Positions 12,259 to 22,100 are shown, counted from the stretch's first letter. The stretch is 64,000 nt of DNA from Bacteroides intestinalis (GCF_902364365.1 NZ_CABJDN010000012.1:124001-188000), one strand, 5' to 3'. Notes: generated by a model from the letters alone, not told the origin. A program made the numbers and translations.

Positions 12259-12818
12259 AAGCCAGCATCTATTTGATTCATTTTGTTTCGTATATTCTTC
12301 CGGGCCAGGTAAAGGGTGGTTTTAATGATTCCGGCAGAAAGTCCGGTGATAATTTGCACCTCCGGCACATCCAGTTCCTCAATATCCCGTAATGTAAAAA
12401 TCAACCTTTGCCGGGGAGACAGCTCATCGGTATATCTCAGGATTAGTTCACACAGTTGCTTGTTCACCACTGCCAATTCTACATTATCATCTGACGAGAT
12501 ATTCGCGGAAACGGAATAATCTGCTTCATTATCGAGTGGTGAATGGTGCAGGGAGCGCAGACGGTCATAACAGGTATTGCAAGTGATTTTATAAAGCCAG
12601 GTAGAGAAGCGACACTCACCATTATATTTACCCAGCGCCAGCCACACCTTTACAAAGGTTTCCTGTACCATATCTTTAGCTTCATCTTCGTCGCACAGCA
12701 ATCGGAAAGCAAGCCGGAATACAAGTGGCTGAAACGTAGAAACCAGCAGAGAGAATGCTACTGCATCCTCCTGCTGGCTCCTACTTATAAGCTCTTGTAT
12801 TTTTTTCTGGTCCATCAT
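12255..12818 (-). CDS. RNA polymerase sigma factor, ECF (sigma70-like) subfamily
   Basis: The product is 187 residues if translation starts at the first of two adjacent ATGs (12818/12815), preceded by GAAGATATTATT. Region 2 (about residues 20-90) contains the DEDEAKDMVQETFVKVW core-binding helix and FSTWLYKITCNTCYDRLR for -10 recognition; region 4 (about 130-180) contains LSPRQRLIFTLRDIEELDVPEVQIITGLSAGIIKTTLYLARKN split over the helix-turn-helix. It lacks regions 1 and 3, as ECF factors do. It is followed with a 4-bp overlap by the presumed anti-sigma gene, then a lipoprotein gene. Upstream, 88 bp away, is a TlpA-like gene on the same strand. Unlike PUL ECF systems it has no FecR partner and no adjacent TonB receptor with an STN domain, so it probably reports envelope state rather than a glycan. 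Confidence 0.9.
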   Translation of the reverse strand: MMDQKKIQELISRSQQEDAVAFSLLVSTFQPLVFRLAFRLLCDEDEAKDMVQETFVKVWLALGKYNGECRFSTWLYKITCNTCYDRLRSLHHSPLDNEADYSVSANISSDDNVELAVVNKQLCELILRYTDELSPRQRLIFTLRDIEELDVPEVQIITGLSAGIIKTTLYLARKNIRNKMNQIDAGL

Positions 12819-12906
12819 AATAATATCTTCGTTTATTATATGATACGTAAGAAAAACCTTCCGGTCAATAAACAAGAGCTAAAATAATACTTAATAATGG
12901 AAAATA

Positions 12907-15354
12907 TCAATCTTTATTCCCGAAACGCTTCTTCAAAAATTCCTCCAGATTATAAGTTCCCGGAGAATTTCGCAATACGGTACCATCTTTTTCTATCCAT
13001 TCATAATGAGGAATACCATTAAAGTGAAATAACTGGCGGAGATAGTTGTAATCTGCCTGGGGGATACGATAACAAGCCTCACCCTTCAGATTCTTCTCTA
13101 CATATTCATTATAAGTCTTTTCGGGACTTTCACGATCACTGGTTATGTATATAAACTGAAAACCCGGGTGATCTTTATACTGTTGACGCAAACCGGCGGT
13201 ATGTTCAATGCCTCCACGACAGGGACCGCAAAACGTTGCCCAGAAATCGATAAACAAAGCTTTACCTGTATGGGCTTTAATGATATTACGGAAAATTTCA
13301 GTAGCAGGTCCTTCAGGCAAAACATACGTGCTATCATTTTGTAGCGGAAACGCCTTGGCATACAAACGTTCCGCCTCGGCAAATAAAAATGGATGAACGA
13401 TAAATTCCTTTTCTTTATCCAGCAGATAGCGGGCATACTTTTCATCAAGGGATTTCAAATTATAAGGCAGGCTACGCAAAGGAATTACCTGAGAAACAAA
13501 TGGCCTATATCCCACTATTGTATCCAATTGCCCGACTTTCATACTTTGATCTTCAAAGAAACCGTTGGCATACAATTCATTATCAGGCTTTTTATCTTCT
13601 GCTTCAGTATCATTCGCTACTTCATGTTCCGCTTTGTATGCTTCGAATAAATCCTTATACTTTTCCATAAGCTCTTTCCAGATTTTTGTTTCAGCAATCA
13701 GCTCTTCAACGGGCCTTTCCAATGTTGTTCCCGCCTTTTCTTCATGTTGTTTCCGTAGCTCTTCCTGTTCGGGAGTAAACTCGGCGCCATGCTTTTTCAG
13801 ATAGGTAAGAATAGATTTTTCAGGATATGTGTATGTCACCACATCCATTTTCGTAACAGCGGTGTCACCCATGGCTCTTGCAAAATCCATATACTCAAGA
13901 CGATTGATAAACGTGCTGAAATGCCTGTCCACTACGATAAGACTATCGTTAAGCGGCATCTGACGTAAGAAGTGGTAATAAGTTGAATCTTCCTTAACCT
14001 TCAGAACCTCGTTATCCTTATTCTCTCGCGCCAGATAATTCCTATCCATTACAAAGTCCAACATCTTATAGCCTTGAGAAATCTTTGCCGCATTTCTCAC
14101 CAAACGCGCCGCCTTTCCCACATACCGATTGGCAGCTACAAGCGAATCAGCCTGCTCTGACCAACGACGAAACATGGGTTCGCAACGTTCGGCAAATTGC
14201 GCGGGAGTCAGTTCTTTCTGCATTTTCGAGAAATCTTCATAACGAAATACGAATAAATCATCCACATATTTCAATGCCTTTCCTATATATGCGGTAGATC
14301 CCATGTAATGGACATTATGAAGAGGATAATAATGATCACGGGCACGACTACGGGCCATTATCGCTTCCCAATCTACATACATGGTTACGGTCTGTCCCGG
14401 CTCTATATAAAAGGGTATCCAATCATTATTGAACACAACCGAACTCACCATAGGATAGTTGATCTCAAATTTACATTCAAACCTTCCATTAGGCTGCAGA
14501 GTTACCACCATCGGATAATCTTCTCTTGTCAAATCATTAGAAACATAAATCAGACCATTGGTAAAGCCCAATTTCTGATCATAGCCGGCAATGTATCCTT
14601 GCAGGCAAACACTATCACGACGGAATACCGGACTCTCATTCTCTTCAACCTGCATCGCCTTCATGTTTCCCGTATCCCGCGAATAAAACCGGGCAGGTTC
14701 TTTATCTTTCCTTATCCGGCACAAACCATTCTTTTGCGGGGTCAGTTCCAGCTCCACTTTATCGCCCCGGTCATCTTTCAAAGTCAACAGCATACTTTTG
14801 CCTTTCTGACGGATCGTTTCGTACTGATAGAAACAATTGTCCATGACAACAAGAGAATCATATATGCCAAAAGCCCATTCATAATAGTCATCCATTCCCA
14901 TCCAGTTGCCGGAGACTTCATCAAAGAGTGAGGCTTTGGCATCTTTTTTCTCCAAAGATATATAGAATGTATGCGACTCATCACCTTCATCGTCATCAAG
15001 GAAATGAATCTCTTTTGTTGTTTCAGGAAGCGGTGGAAAAAGAAGCACAAAATCCAAAGTTCCCGAATCCGGTGTATATACTTCTTTATCCAGTTCAAAA
15101 CCTTCGCTCCCCGTAAGATAATATTTCTTACCGGTATCCGCATCCTCCAGATAAGTACTCTTACCTAGCATCACCCACCAATGCGGACGGAAAATAACAT
15201 GGATATGCAACCTCGTTGCATCCGGAGTACGTTCAATGCGGGTAATATTATAGATGCTGCCCGAACGGAATTTAAACTTAGGATTATCAATTACATTTTG
15301 TGCCTGAAGCATACAAGTGATGCAAAGCAGGAAAAGGAAAATAAGTTTTCTCAT
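12907..15354 (-). CDS. Large TlpA/thioredoxin-fold protein
   Basis: An exported 815-residue protein with a signal peptide at 1-18. Its first 680 residues are beta-rich then helical (DUF4369-like N-terminal half followed by a long helical stretch with KEELTPAQFAERCEP- and AEHEVANDTEAEDKK-type segments). The C-terminal 140 residues are a TlpA/AhpC-TSA thioredoxin domain with WATFCGPC: C709 and C712 form the CxxC redox pair, and a cis-Pro lies in FNGIPHYEW. It should reduce or exchange disulfides in the periplasm. Similar long TlpA proteins are common in Bacteroides next to ECF sigma genes. The promoter region upstream carries the 22-bp repeat array at 15500-15606. No PUL operator motif precedes it. 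Confidence 0.85.
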   Translation of the reverse strand: MRKLIFLFLLCITCMLQAQNVIDNPKFKFRSGSIYNITRIERTPDATRLHIHVIFRPHWWVMLGKSTYLEDADTGKKYYLTGSEGFELDKEVYTPDSGTLDFVLLFPPLPETTKEIHFLDDDEGDESHTFYISLEKKDAKASLFDEVSGNWMGMDDYYEWAFGIYDSLVVMDNCFYQYETIRQKGKSMLLTLKDDRGDKVELELTPQKNGLCRIRKDKEPARFYSRDTGNMKAMQVEENESPVFRRDSVCLQGYIAGYDQKLGFTNGLIYVSNDLTREDYPMVVTLQPNGRFECKFEINYPMVSSVVFNNDWIPFYIEPGQTVTMYVDWEAIMARSRARDHYYPLHNVHYMGSTAYIGKALKYVDDLFVFRYEDFSKMQKELTPAQFAERCEPMFRRWSEQADSLVAANRYVGKAARLVRNAAKISQGYKMLDFVMDRNYLARENKDNEVLKVKEDSTYYHFLRQMPLNDSLIVVDRHFSTFINRLEYMDFARAMGDTAVTKMDVVTYTYPEKSILTYLKKHGAEFTPEQEELRKQHEEKAGTTLERPVEELIAETKIWKELMEKYKDLFEAYKAEHEVANDTEAEDKKPDNELYANGFFEDQSMKVGQLDTIVGYRPFVSQVIPLRSLPYNLKSLDEKYARYLLDKEKEFIVHPFLFAEAERLYAKAFPLQNDSTYVLPEGPATEIFRNIIKAHTGKALFIDFWATFCGPCRGGIEHTAGLRQQYKDHPGFQFIYITSDRESPEKTYNEYVEKNLKGEACYRIPQADYNYLRQLFHFNGIPHYEWIEKDGTVLRNSPGTYNLEEFLKKRFGNKD

Positions 15355-15408
15355 GGTATAGTTGTATATGATTAATTTCTACTAAAATTTAAAGGTTGCT
15401 CACTCTGA

Positions 15409-15416
15409 CAAATATA
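15409..15416 (-). promoter_or_regulatory. -7 box for the TlpA-like gene
   Basis: On the - strand this reads TATATTTG, a match to TAnnTTTG, giving a leader of roughly 45-50 nt. It lies about 85 bp from the repeat array at 15500. The rest of the 332-bp gap is A/T-rich and holds no gene. Confidence 0.5.
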
Positions 15417-15499
15417 AGCAATAAAAAGGAAAGACTTTTTATTTTAAATAAATATTTTTCAATAACTGATATTTAAGAGTAAAGTATCCTTTTGGAATA

Positions 15500-15606
15500 G
15501 CTACACCCTTTATATGGAAAGGTGTAGCCATGAGAGTAAAAGGGTGTAGCCATCCGGACAAAAAGGTGTAGCCCTTTCAACACACGGCTACAAACACCTG
15601 TAGGCC
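15500..15606. repeat. 22-bp-period repeat array A (word AAAGGTGTAGCC)
   Basis: An inverted copy, GCTACACCCTTT, at 15500-15511 is followed by three direct copies of AA(A/G)GGTGTAGCC starting at 15518, 15540 and 15562, exactly 22 bp apart, with unrelated 10-bp spacers. A degenerate palindrome, GGCTACA...TGTAGGCC, closes the array at 15586-15606. It lies between the end of the GH5-GH43 gene and the start of the TlpA-like gene. Confidence 0.88.
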
Positions 15607-15686
15607 GGATTATATCATCCTTATAAATATGTTTTTTAAAAAGCCGATTGTTTGTTCATGTAAACTAATCAGATTCTATCATCATA

Positions 15687-18600
15687 TTACTCCAATATGG
15701 CAATCTTCTCTCTGCCTACAATATAAATTCCTGCAGGCAGTTCCCGGATCACCTCACTTCTGCGCACCTGAGTGCGAAGCTTGATTCCCGTAATGGTATA
15801 GACATCTACCAGAGGATCTTTATCCACGGTCACATCCTCGATGCCCGTAGGATCTTCATAATCATCGGAATTAGTCAGATAGACTTTATCGATAATAATA
15901 GGGCTGCCGCCGAACGACCAAAAACCTACACCATAAATGTGGCTCGGATCAAGTTTCACTTTAGAATTACTCTTATACATATTATTCAAATCAACAACCA
16001 CTTGCTTACTGTTCTTAACTTCATATTCAGCAGCTCCCGACCAATAGCTATTCTCATCAAATAAACGAAATGAAGCACCGTTGTTTGAGTTATCATTGCC
16101 TATTTTTGCCACAACGTATTTGTATTCCGACAAATCAATGCCGTTATCGTACCACCAGCCACCGAAACCATACTGTCCGGTCACCAATGTATGTGTATTC
16201 TCATCAAAAGAACCGGTCTCCCAAATATTGGGATTAAACAGTTCTGCGGTTAGCGGAAAAGTAGAAGAAGTTACATGAATCTTTAAAGACTGACGGTCAC
16301 CTAAAGGGCCTTTATAACTGATAATTATATCACTCTCTCCATCTTGCAAAGCCATTATACGTCCATTAGTTACACGTATGACATCCGGATTCTGATTTTC
16401 ATAATCGGCCGCCATGGTAATATCTTCCGTATGACCATCGGCATATATTCCTTTCACTGTAATTGTAGAAGAACTTCCGGTAAGCAAAGTGAACTCTTCT
16501 TTTCCATTGATGGTCAATTCGGTTAAGGTCAATGATTCTTCACTATACCCCTCAAAAGAGTCGTCAAAATAGAATGCTTCATCAAACTCCGGTTCGGTAG
16601 AGAACCAGTCTACATCCACATAGCCTCCTGTCTGGACAGTTGCATAATTAAAGATGGCGAACTTATTGCCCGTGAATACCGTCAGATCATACTTCATATT
16701 CAGGTCATCCCCAAATTTTGTATAGGTCTTGTTATCCAAACTGTAATAGAAGCTTGCCCTACTTGTGTTGTAATTGGCAATAGCACGCAGATAGATTACC
16801 TGTTCGGTGATCACTTCTCCTATCTGCTCCGATTTTGCAGCCAACGATACAACAGGGGCAGTGGTATAAACCAACCGCTTCTGCCCATCTATGACTTTAA
16901 CGCCAATAAACGCATAAGGGTCCTGAAATACTGCCAATCCTGCCACATCGCCTTCCTGCATCTCGCCTATCTCCATCCTGACCGTGCCATAGGAATGTTC
17001 CAAGTCCTGAGGATACCCCAGAATTCTCTGAGTCAATGTGTTCTTGGCTTTATGTAAGCTGTCGGTAACATTTGCCGTATACAACCGCAAATAACCGGCA
17101 TGTTCAGTCAACGACCATTTTGATCTGTCCGCATTATGATTCCATCCCCATTGCAGTCCTAATTTATAATGCCTGAAATTATCATTGGTAGGCAATGACT
17201 TTATGGGGTATTCCCTGCCAACATCGGGCTTACGATAGGTAGTGACTCCTTTTCCGTTCTCACCTATTTCAGGCCAGCCATCCACCCATTTTACGGGTTG
17301 CAGGTTAGGGAATCGTCCATAAGCACCTTTATCATAGAAAAGCATAGTCCACCACTCTCCGGTCTGCGTTTCTACCAAAGCTCCCTGATGAATGTTGTCA
17401 TCGTCTATCAGCTTCTTTTCCTCATAAGGTCCATAAATATCCTTGGAGCGGAAAACAGTTTGAAAAGCAGGCCATCCTCCATACGTAGAGTAAATGTAAT
17501 AATACTCACCTATCTTATACAAACGGCTCCCTTCAAGCCCTTCGCGGAAAGACCATTTAACCACATCCTTATCACTGCCGGGAATTTTATTGAAATCTTC
17601 ATCCAATTCGGCTATACGAAGCTGGTTGATACCGTAAACTACGTATATTTTATCATTATCAAAAAGCAATCCGCAATCATAAAAACCATCATTTAACTTC
17701 TTCTTTTCCCACTCACCTTCAATGTCGGTAGTGGTCAATAGGTATCCACCTTCATCCAGTGTAGTAAACAGGAGATAGAACTTGCCGTTGTGATATTGAA
17801 GAGCTGTTGCCCACTGGCCACGGCTGTAACGGTTCTGACCATTTTCAAGATTATAACCATCGGATGCCTCTATGCGCTCCAACGGATTACAGCAATACTC
17901 CCAGTTCACCAAATCATAAGATTTCAGAATGGTGGCTCCGGGGAAAATGTACATGGTGGTGGATACCATATAATAGACATCACCCACACGGATTACATCC
18001 GGATCAGGGAAGTCACCGAATATAACAGGATTAGTGTATGTGCCATCCCCATTATCACTATGTGACTGATAAGCAAAATCAGGACGTGGATAATTTTCCT
18101 TTGCATACTCCTGATACCAGTGATAGGCAGGCCACGGACAGGCTTCGGGATCGGTCAGGAAGGTGTACGCTTCTCCCTCAGCAGGTGGAGTATCCTTAAA
18201 TTTTGCCAACAAATCAGCACCCGTAAAAATAAGCCAGCTCACATTACCCGAATTATCTACAATATGTTTCATATTTGCTCCAAAACCGGGACCGCCGAAT
18301 GTACCGGTATGAGCCTTCCCCCACGAAGCGTTATATTTTGACGGTGCCCAATCCATTTCTGTTATCATGATAGGTGCGAATGATGCTACCGGAGCTACGG
18401 AATCATCCCATCCTTTCTGGAAAGGTTCATAGCCTCCCGTACTGGAACCACCATCCCCATTTTCTCCATCACTTCCCATCCAGCCCGGATAGAGATGTAC
18501 CGCATAACCGATGTTATCTCCTTCGATAGGATTGACGGCAAACCCTTTATACAACCCTTGATAACCCAGACCAGGTATCCAAAGAATGTTACCGCAACCT

Positions 18601-19304
18601 TGTGCACGCATCGCATCTACCACCGACTGAAAATACTCTTTCAGTTTATCGAAGTGTCCCTGCGAACCGGCTCCGTAAGTACCATCGGGACCAAGTATAT
18701 TAATCGGTTCGTTGGCCAGTTCAAACATAATATTCGGATGATTCTTCAATTTCGGATGCTGGGCTACGTGTGTCCATACTTTAATAAGATACTGATTATA
18801 CTCATCTCCCACAGCTATTTTTTCCGGACATACTCCGGGAGGACGCATTACTACATAAAGTCCTTTCGAGACAGCATATTCCGCCATCGGAATAAATACC
18901 CTATCAAGATAGTTTTTAAACCGATTGAAATCGAATGCTGAAATGTCATTCTCTCCTTCTACATGAATTCCCGGAGAATTTGACCAATACGGGTCCATAT
19001 GTAATCGAAGAAAATTCATTTTCCAACCGGCAGCCATAATGTCGTCAATCAACCCCTGATTGTATTTCAAGCATTTCTCCACATCATAATTGTCCCACTT
19101 CTGCCCCATCTCATTGAACCACGGACTATAGGTCTGTGCAAACCCATGCAGGTTCACTTTATTCCCATGCGGGTCTACCAGATAACGGCCTTCAACATGC
19201 AGTCGAGGCATTGACATATCTTCCCATGCCCAAAGTGCGGAAGAAGACATCAAACAGCATAAAGCTATAAGAAATTCGTAAAATACGTTTGTAATGTTTT
19301 TCAT
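15687..19304 (-). CDS. GH5-GH43 fusion enzyme with Ig-like and CBM-like domains
   Basis: This is a 1,205-residue exported modular enzyme. Residues 30-410 form a GH5 (beta/alpha)8 barrel with acid/base E199 (FELANEP) and nucleophile E316 (IMITEMDW). Residues 420-720 are a GH43 propeller beginning NPVIFGDFPDPDVIRVGD, whose Asp in FPDPD is the usual general base; a concanavalin-like beta-xylosidase C-terminal domain follows to about 920. Then come a Big-type Ig domain (about 945-1030) and a binding-module-like sandwich (about 1035-1160). The last 40 residues (VYTITGIKL...LPAGIYIV) look like a type IX secretion sorting tail. The pairing of an endo-acting GH5 with an exo-acting, debranching GH43 suggests chain cleavage and side-chain removal on one polypeptide, plausibly on xylan. 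It is the last gene of the SusC operon, 32 bp after the MG2 gene. Confidence 0.85.
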   Translation of the reverse strand: MKNITNVFYEFLIALCCLMSSSALWAWEDMSMPRLHVEGRYLVDPHGNKVNLHGFAQTYSPWFNEMGQKWDNYDVEKCLKYNQGLIDDIMAAGWKMNFLRLHMDPYWSNSPGIHVEGENDISAFDFNRFKNYLDRVFIPMAEYAVSKGLYVVMRPPGVCPEKIAVGDEYNQYLIKVWTHVAQHPKLKNHPNIMFELANEPINILGPDGTYGAGSQGHFDKLKEYFQSVVDAMRAQGCGNILWIPGLGYQGLYKGFAVNPIEGDNIGYAVHLYPGWMGSDGENGDGGSSTGGYEPFQKGWDDSVAPVASFAPIMITEMDWAPSKYNASWGKAHTGTFGGPGFGANMKHIVDNSGNVSWLIFTGADLLAKFKDTPPAEGEAYTFLTDPEACPWPAYHWYQEYAKENYPRPDFAYQSHSDNGDGTYTNPVIFGDFPDPDVIRVGDVYYMVSTTMYIFPGATILKSYDLVNWEYCCNPLERIEASDGYNLENGQNRYSRGQWATALQYHNGKFYLLFTTLDEGGYLLTTTDIEGEWEKKKLNDGFYDCGLLFDNDKIYVVYGINQLRIAELDEDFNKIPGSDKDVVKWSFREGLEGSRLYKIGEYYYIYSTYGGWPAFQTVFRSKDIYGPYEEKKLIDDDNIHQGALVETQTGEWWTMLFYDKGAYGRFPNLQPVKWVDGWPEIGENGKGVTTYRKPDVGREYPIKSLPTNDNFRHYKLGLQWGWNHNADRSKWSLTEHAGYLRLYTANVTDSLHKAKNTLTQRILGYPQDLEHSYGTVRMEIGEMQEGDVAGLAVFQDPYAFIGVKVIDGQKRLVYTTAPVVSLAAKSEQIGEVITEQVIYLRAIANYNTSRASFYYSLDNKTYTKFGDDLNMKYDLTVFTGNKFAIFNYATVQTGGYVDVDWFSTEPEFDEAFYFDDSFEGYSEESLTLTELTINGKEEFTLLTGSSSTITVKGIYADGHTEDITMAADYENQNPDVIRVTNGRIMALQDGESDIIISYKGPLGDRQSLKIHVTSSTFPLTAELFNPNIWETGSFDENTHTLVTGQYGFGGWWYDNGIDLSEYKYVVAKIGNDNSNNGASFRLFDENSYWSGAAEYEVKNSKQVVVDLNNMYKSNSKVKLDPSHIYGVGFWSFGGSPIIIDKVYLTNSDDYEDPTGIEDVTVDKDPLVDVYTITGIKLRTQVRRSEVIRELPAGIYIVGREKIAILE

Positions 19305-19336
19305 AAGCTATATATTTAAATTACTTCAACAAAAAA

Positions 19337-21991
19337 TTAATAAGAATCGCTATGCCGCGATATTACTTTTTCACCTGAATAAATGAGATTACCCGATGTA
19401 CAAACACCTTCTATCACTACCCCATAATCGGCAGCAGAATCGGCTGTATAAAAGCTGACGTGAACAGTTCCCGATTCATCAACCTGCACGTTCGGATTCC
19501 AGTATATCGTAGAACGTAAGTCTGGCTTGACGGATTTTTTCTTTGCTTCCGTGTCATACGCCGGTGAGTAGAATTCTACAGTTTGCTGATAACCTAAAGT
19601 CGTAATAGTCTGCATGTTGCTGTTCATTTTATTTTTCTGTACAAACCCATTCTTCGTAGTGACTACTATGGCACCATTTCCCGCAGCCGACCCGTAAAGA
19701 GGACCGACAGAAGTGGCAGGGGAGTAAAAAACATCTTTGATGTCATCCACGTCCAATAGGTCAAAATCAAAGTTTTCTTCGGGAACATTGTCCAGTAACA
19801 CCATGACCGGAGCAAATCGATAACGCACCTCACTATTCGTGACAGTAATACCCGGCAAACGTCGCAAGAGGTCGTATGTAGAAATAAAATGTCCTTTTTT
19901 TACATCCTCTTCCGTCAGCACCTTCGAAACTCCCACCGAATAAAAGGGAGATTCCGTTTTTACAGCTCTCTCTCTTCTAGCTGTCACTATCACTTCCGCC
20001 AGATTATAGACTCTCATTCCATTTTCTATCGTATACTTCTGATCCATCTTTGCCATATAGTTTTCTTCTATATGTGGTTTTTCAATGCGGGGAATAAATC
20101 CGATTTTAGGGGCAGGAAATGATTTATAGGGGTCCAGTTCAATAAAGACTTTTGAAGAACCTTTCTTGCTGAGCGCCTGGACAATATAGTGAGTACCACT
20201 GGGATATTCCAGTTTATCGAATACAAACCGCCCATTCCGGTCAGGCTTCGTCAGTTCTGTCCCGATGAGTGAATCTTTAAGGGCGAGCAAAGAGATATTT
20301 CCCTCTTTCAATGCAGAAAACAAGCCCTCTACTTTACCGGAAACTTCATCACCCAGTTCCAAATTATAGGGCAATGCGCTGGTTACGTTGCCTTTCAATA
20401 CCTCCGGTATGTTGTATTTCCGCCAGCCTTGTGTCATCATCAGCAAATCCAGGGCATAAGAAGAACTGCGGTTGTCTTGCAGGTAACTCAACGGTGACTC
20501 AATGTGTCCTTTAAGATCGGAAGTGAGCAATAAGGTGGAAACAATGTTGGAAACGGTATCCGGCTTCACGTCTGTTCTGTCAACAACTGCAAGTGCGAAG
20601 TTGCCTGACATGGGGTTTCCATTTATATCTTTAATCTGTATATCCATATCTACCTTCTCTCTTGCCAAGTAGTTTTCGCGGTCAAGCCGGACTTCAGTCT
20701 GCGCCAGTGCACTTTTTTGCAGAGAAAAAACTAAACGTTCGCTCAGAATATTTCTCCCTTCATCAACCAGCAGAAAGTGAACGATGCCCGCCGGAAAAAA
20801 GTCTTTTTCAAAATCAACATAATTTTGTTTATCATCCCAAGGCTGTGCATACAGAACGATGCCCCGCAAATGCGCCACCAGTGTCAGCGAAGTGCCCAAT
20901 GAGGTATCGGGTGATTTGGAAAGACTTACCCGCAAATAATCTTTAGACCAAAGTGTATTCAGGGAGATAGCATCCGGAGAAGGTTCGGGCAAATCAAAAC
21001 GTTTGGAAACGCCTGTTCCGTCACTACAAACGGTATGATACTTTTTTCCGGGAACATAATACATCCGAAAACTCCCCATACCCAAATGCTGGCTTTTGAA
21101 ATCGGCACATACCTGACCTTCTTCGTCAAGCACCTGACCTTCTATCTCTGTAGACAAACCATCTGCATCGATGGCCTTAAATGCCATTTTGATTGTGGTG
21201 GATTGAGCTGCATGACCTCCTTCGGGGAAGAAAGCCACATCAAAGGTTTTACTCAATTCGGGGATTCTGAAATAGCGATTGGAAATTTTTCCGTCATACA
21301 CTGTCTGCAATAAAAATGTACGCGAAGCGGGAATTTCTTTCTCTTTGAAAGTGTAATGGGTATTTTCTCTTTCCAATGATAAGACTTTTCCTTTTTTGTC
21401 CCTGTCTCCATCGGAGAAAAGAATGGCTTGTGTGGGAGTGACGGATCGGTTGTCCGGTTTACTGAGAAAATGTATTTCCGCATGAACGTCGTTGTTTTCA
21501 GTAGAATAACTGATTTCCGGAGATATCGCTTCGGATACAGGATCGGATATATAAATCAGTTTATGGGGAAAGTACTCTTCACCTATATTCTGCATGAACC
21601 AAGTGTAGGCTCTGAGAGAATAGTTGCCTTCCGGCAGGTCCTCACCCAATGGAATATGTCCGTAAAAACACCCCAAAGAGTCCGGTCTTATTTTCACTCT
21701 TCCCACCAAATTGCCCAACGGATTAACTAGCTCTACATATACATATCGGCTAGCATTAGCTTGCTTTAGCATAAGAGCGTCTACTAAATGTGCCCTAAAC
21801 CAAAGGGTTTCACCGGACATGTAAATGCCACGGTCTGTCTGAAGGTGAATCTTTTCCTGAGGGAAATGTGACAGTTGCTGAGAAAAGAGGTTTTCTATGT
21901 TCATAGAGTCCGTTTTTACAACCAATAAATCTTGGGTAAATACATCTTGTATGCACAGCAGCAATAATAAAGAAATGAAACATATTCTCAT
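19337..21991 (-). CDS. MG2-domain/TonB-plug protein in the SusC operon
   Basis: The protein is 884 residues from ATG 21991, where the signal peptide (MRICFISLLLLLCIQDVF) starts; a longer frame begins 14 codons upstream. Residues 40-130 match the macroglobulin MG2 domain (KIHLQTDRGIYMSGETLWFRA, split across strands), followed by several Ig-like sandwich repeats. Near residues 690-800 is a TonB-receptor plug-like segment (GHFISTYDLLRRLPGITV; GNGAIVVTTKNG), but no 22-strand barrel follows, so it cannot be a transporter by itself. Such proteins occur in Bacteroidota envelopes; their role is unclear. Being between the DUF1735 lipoprotein and GH5-GH43 genes, it likely assists surface assembly of the glycan machinery. 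That is inference. Confidence 0.75.
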   Translation of the reverse strand: MRICFISLLLLLCIQDVFTQDLLVVKTDSMNIENLFSQQLSHFPQEKIHLQTDRGIYMSGETLWFRAHLVDALMLKQANASRYVYVELVNPLGNLVGRVKIRPDSLGCFYGHIPLGEDLPEGNYSLRAYTWFMQNIGEEYFPHKLIYISDPVSEAISPEISYSTENNDVHAEIHFLSKPDNRSVTPTQAILFSDGDRDKKGKVLSLERENTHYTFKEKEIPASRTFLLQTVYDGKISNRYFRIPELSKTFDVAFFPEGGHAAQSTTIKMAFKAIDADGLSTEIEGQVLDEEGQVCADFKSQHLGMGSFRMYYVPGKKYHTVCSDGTGVSKRFDLPEPSPDAISLNTLWSKDYLRVSLSKSPDTSLGTSLTLVAHLRGIVLYAQPWDDKQNYVDFEKDFFPAGIVHFLLVDEGRNILSERLVFSLQKSALAQTEVRLDRENYLAREKVDMDIQIKDINGNPMSGNFALAVVDRTDVKPDTVSNIVSTLLLTSDLKGHIESPLSYLQDNRSSSYALDLLMMTQGWRKYNIPEVLKGNVTSALPYNLELGDEVSGKVEGLFSALKEGNISLLALKDSLIGTELTKPDRNGRFVFDKLEYPSGTHYIVQALSKKGSSKVFIELDPYKSFPAPKIGFIPRIEKPHIEENYMAKMDQKYTIENGMRVYNLAEVIVTARRERAVKTESPFYSVGVSKVLTEEDVKKGHFISTYDLLRRLPGITVTNSEVRYRFAPVMVLLDNVPEENFDFDLLDVDDIKDVFYSPATSVGPLYGSAAGNGAIVVTTKNGFVQKNKMNSNMQTITTLGYQQTVEFYSPAYDTEAKKKSVKPDLRSTIYWNPNVQVDESGTVHVSFYTADSAADYGVVIEGVCTSGNLIYSGEKVISRHSDSY

Positions 21992-22020
21992 GGTATAATT
22001 TTTATATATTTTACAGAAAA

Positions 22021-22042
22021 TGGCGCTTCTCACGAAGCACCA
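22021..22042 (-). other. Small hairpin before the MG2 gene
   Basis: TGGCGCTTC and GAAGCACCA pair with one mismatch around a 4-nt loop, in the 109-bp gap between the DUF1735 and MG2 genes. There is no T-run, so it is more likely an mRNA processing or stability element than a terminator. Confidence 0.4.
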
Positions 22043-22100
22043 CTTTCTTAAACTAATGGTAATAAAAAATGCAATCTGATTTTACCTTAAATATAGTCTC

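Noticed and set aside
15500..15606. CRISPR array
   Set aside because: The words are only 12 nt with 10-nt spacers, there are only three copies, and no cas gene is present. The same holds for the arrays at 36399, 40877 and 50671.
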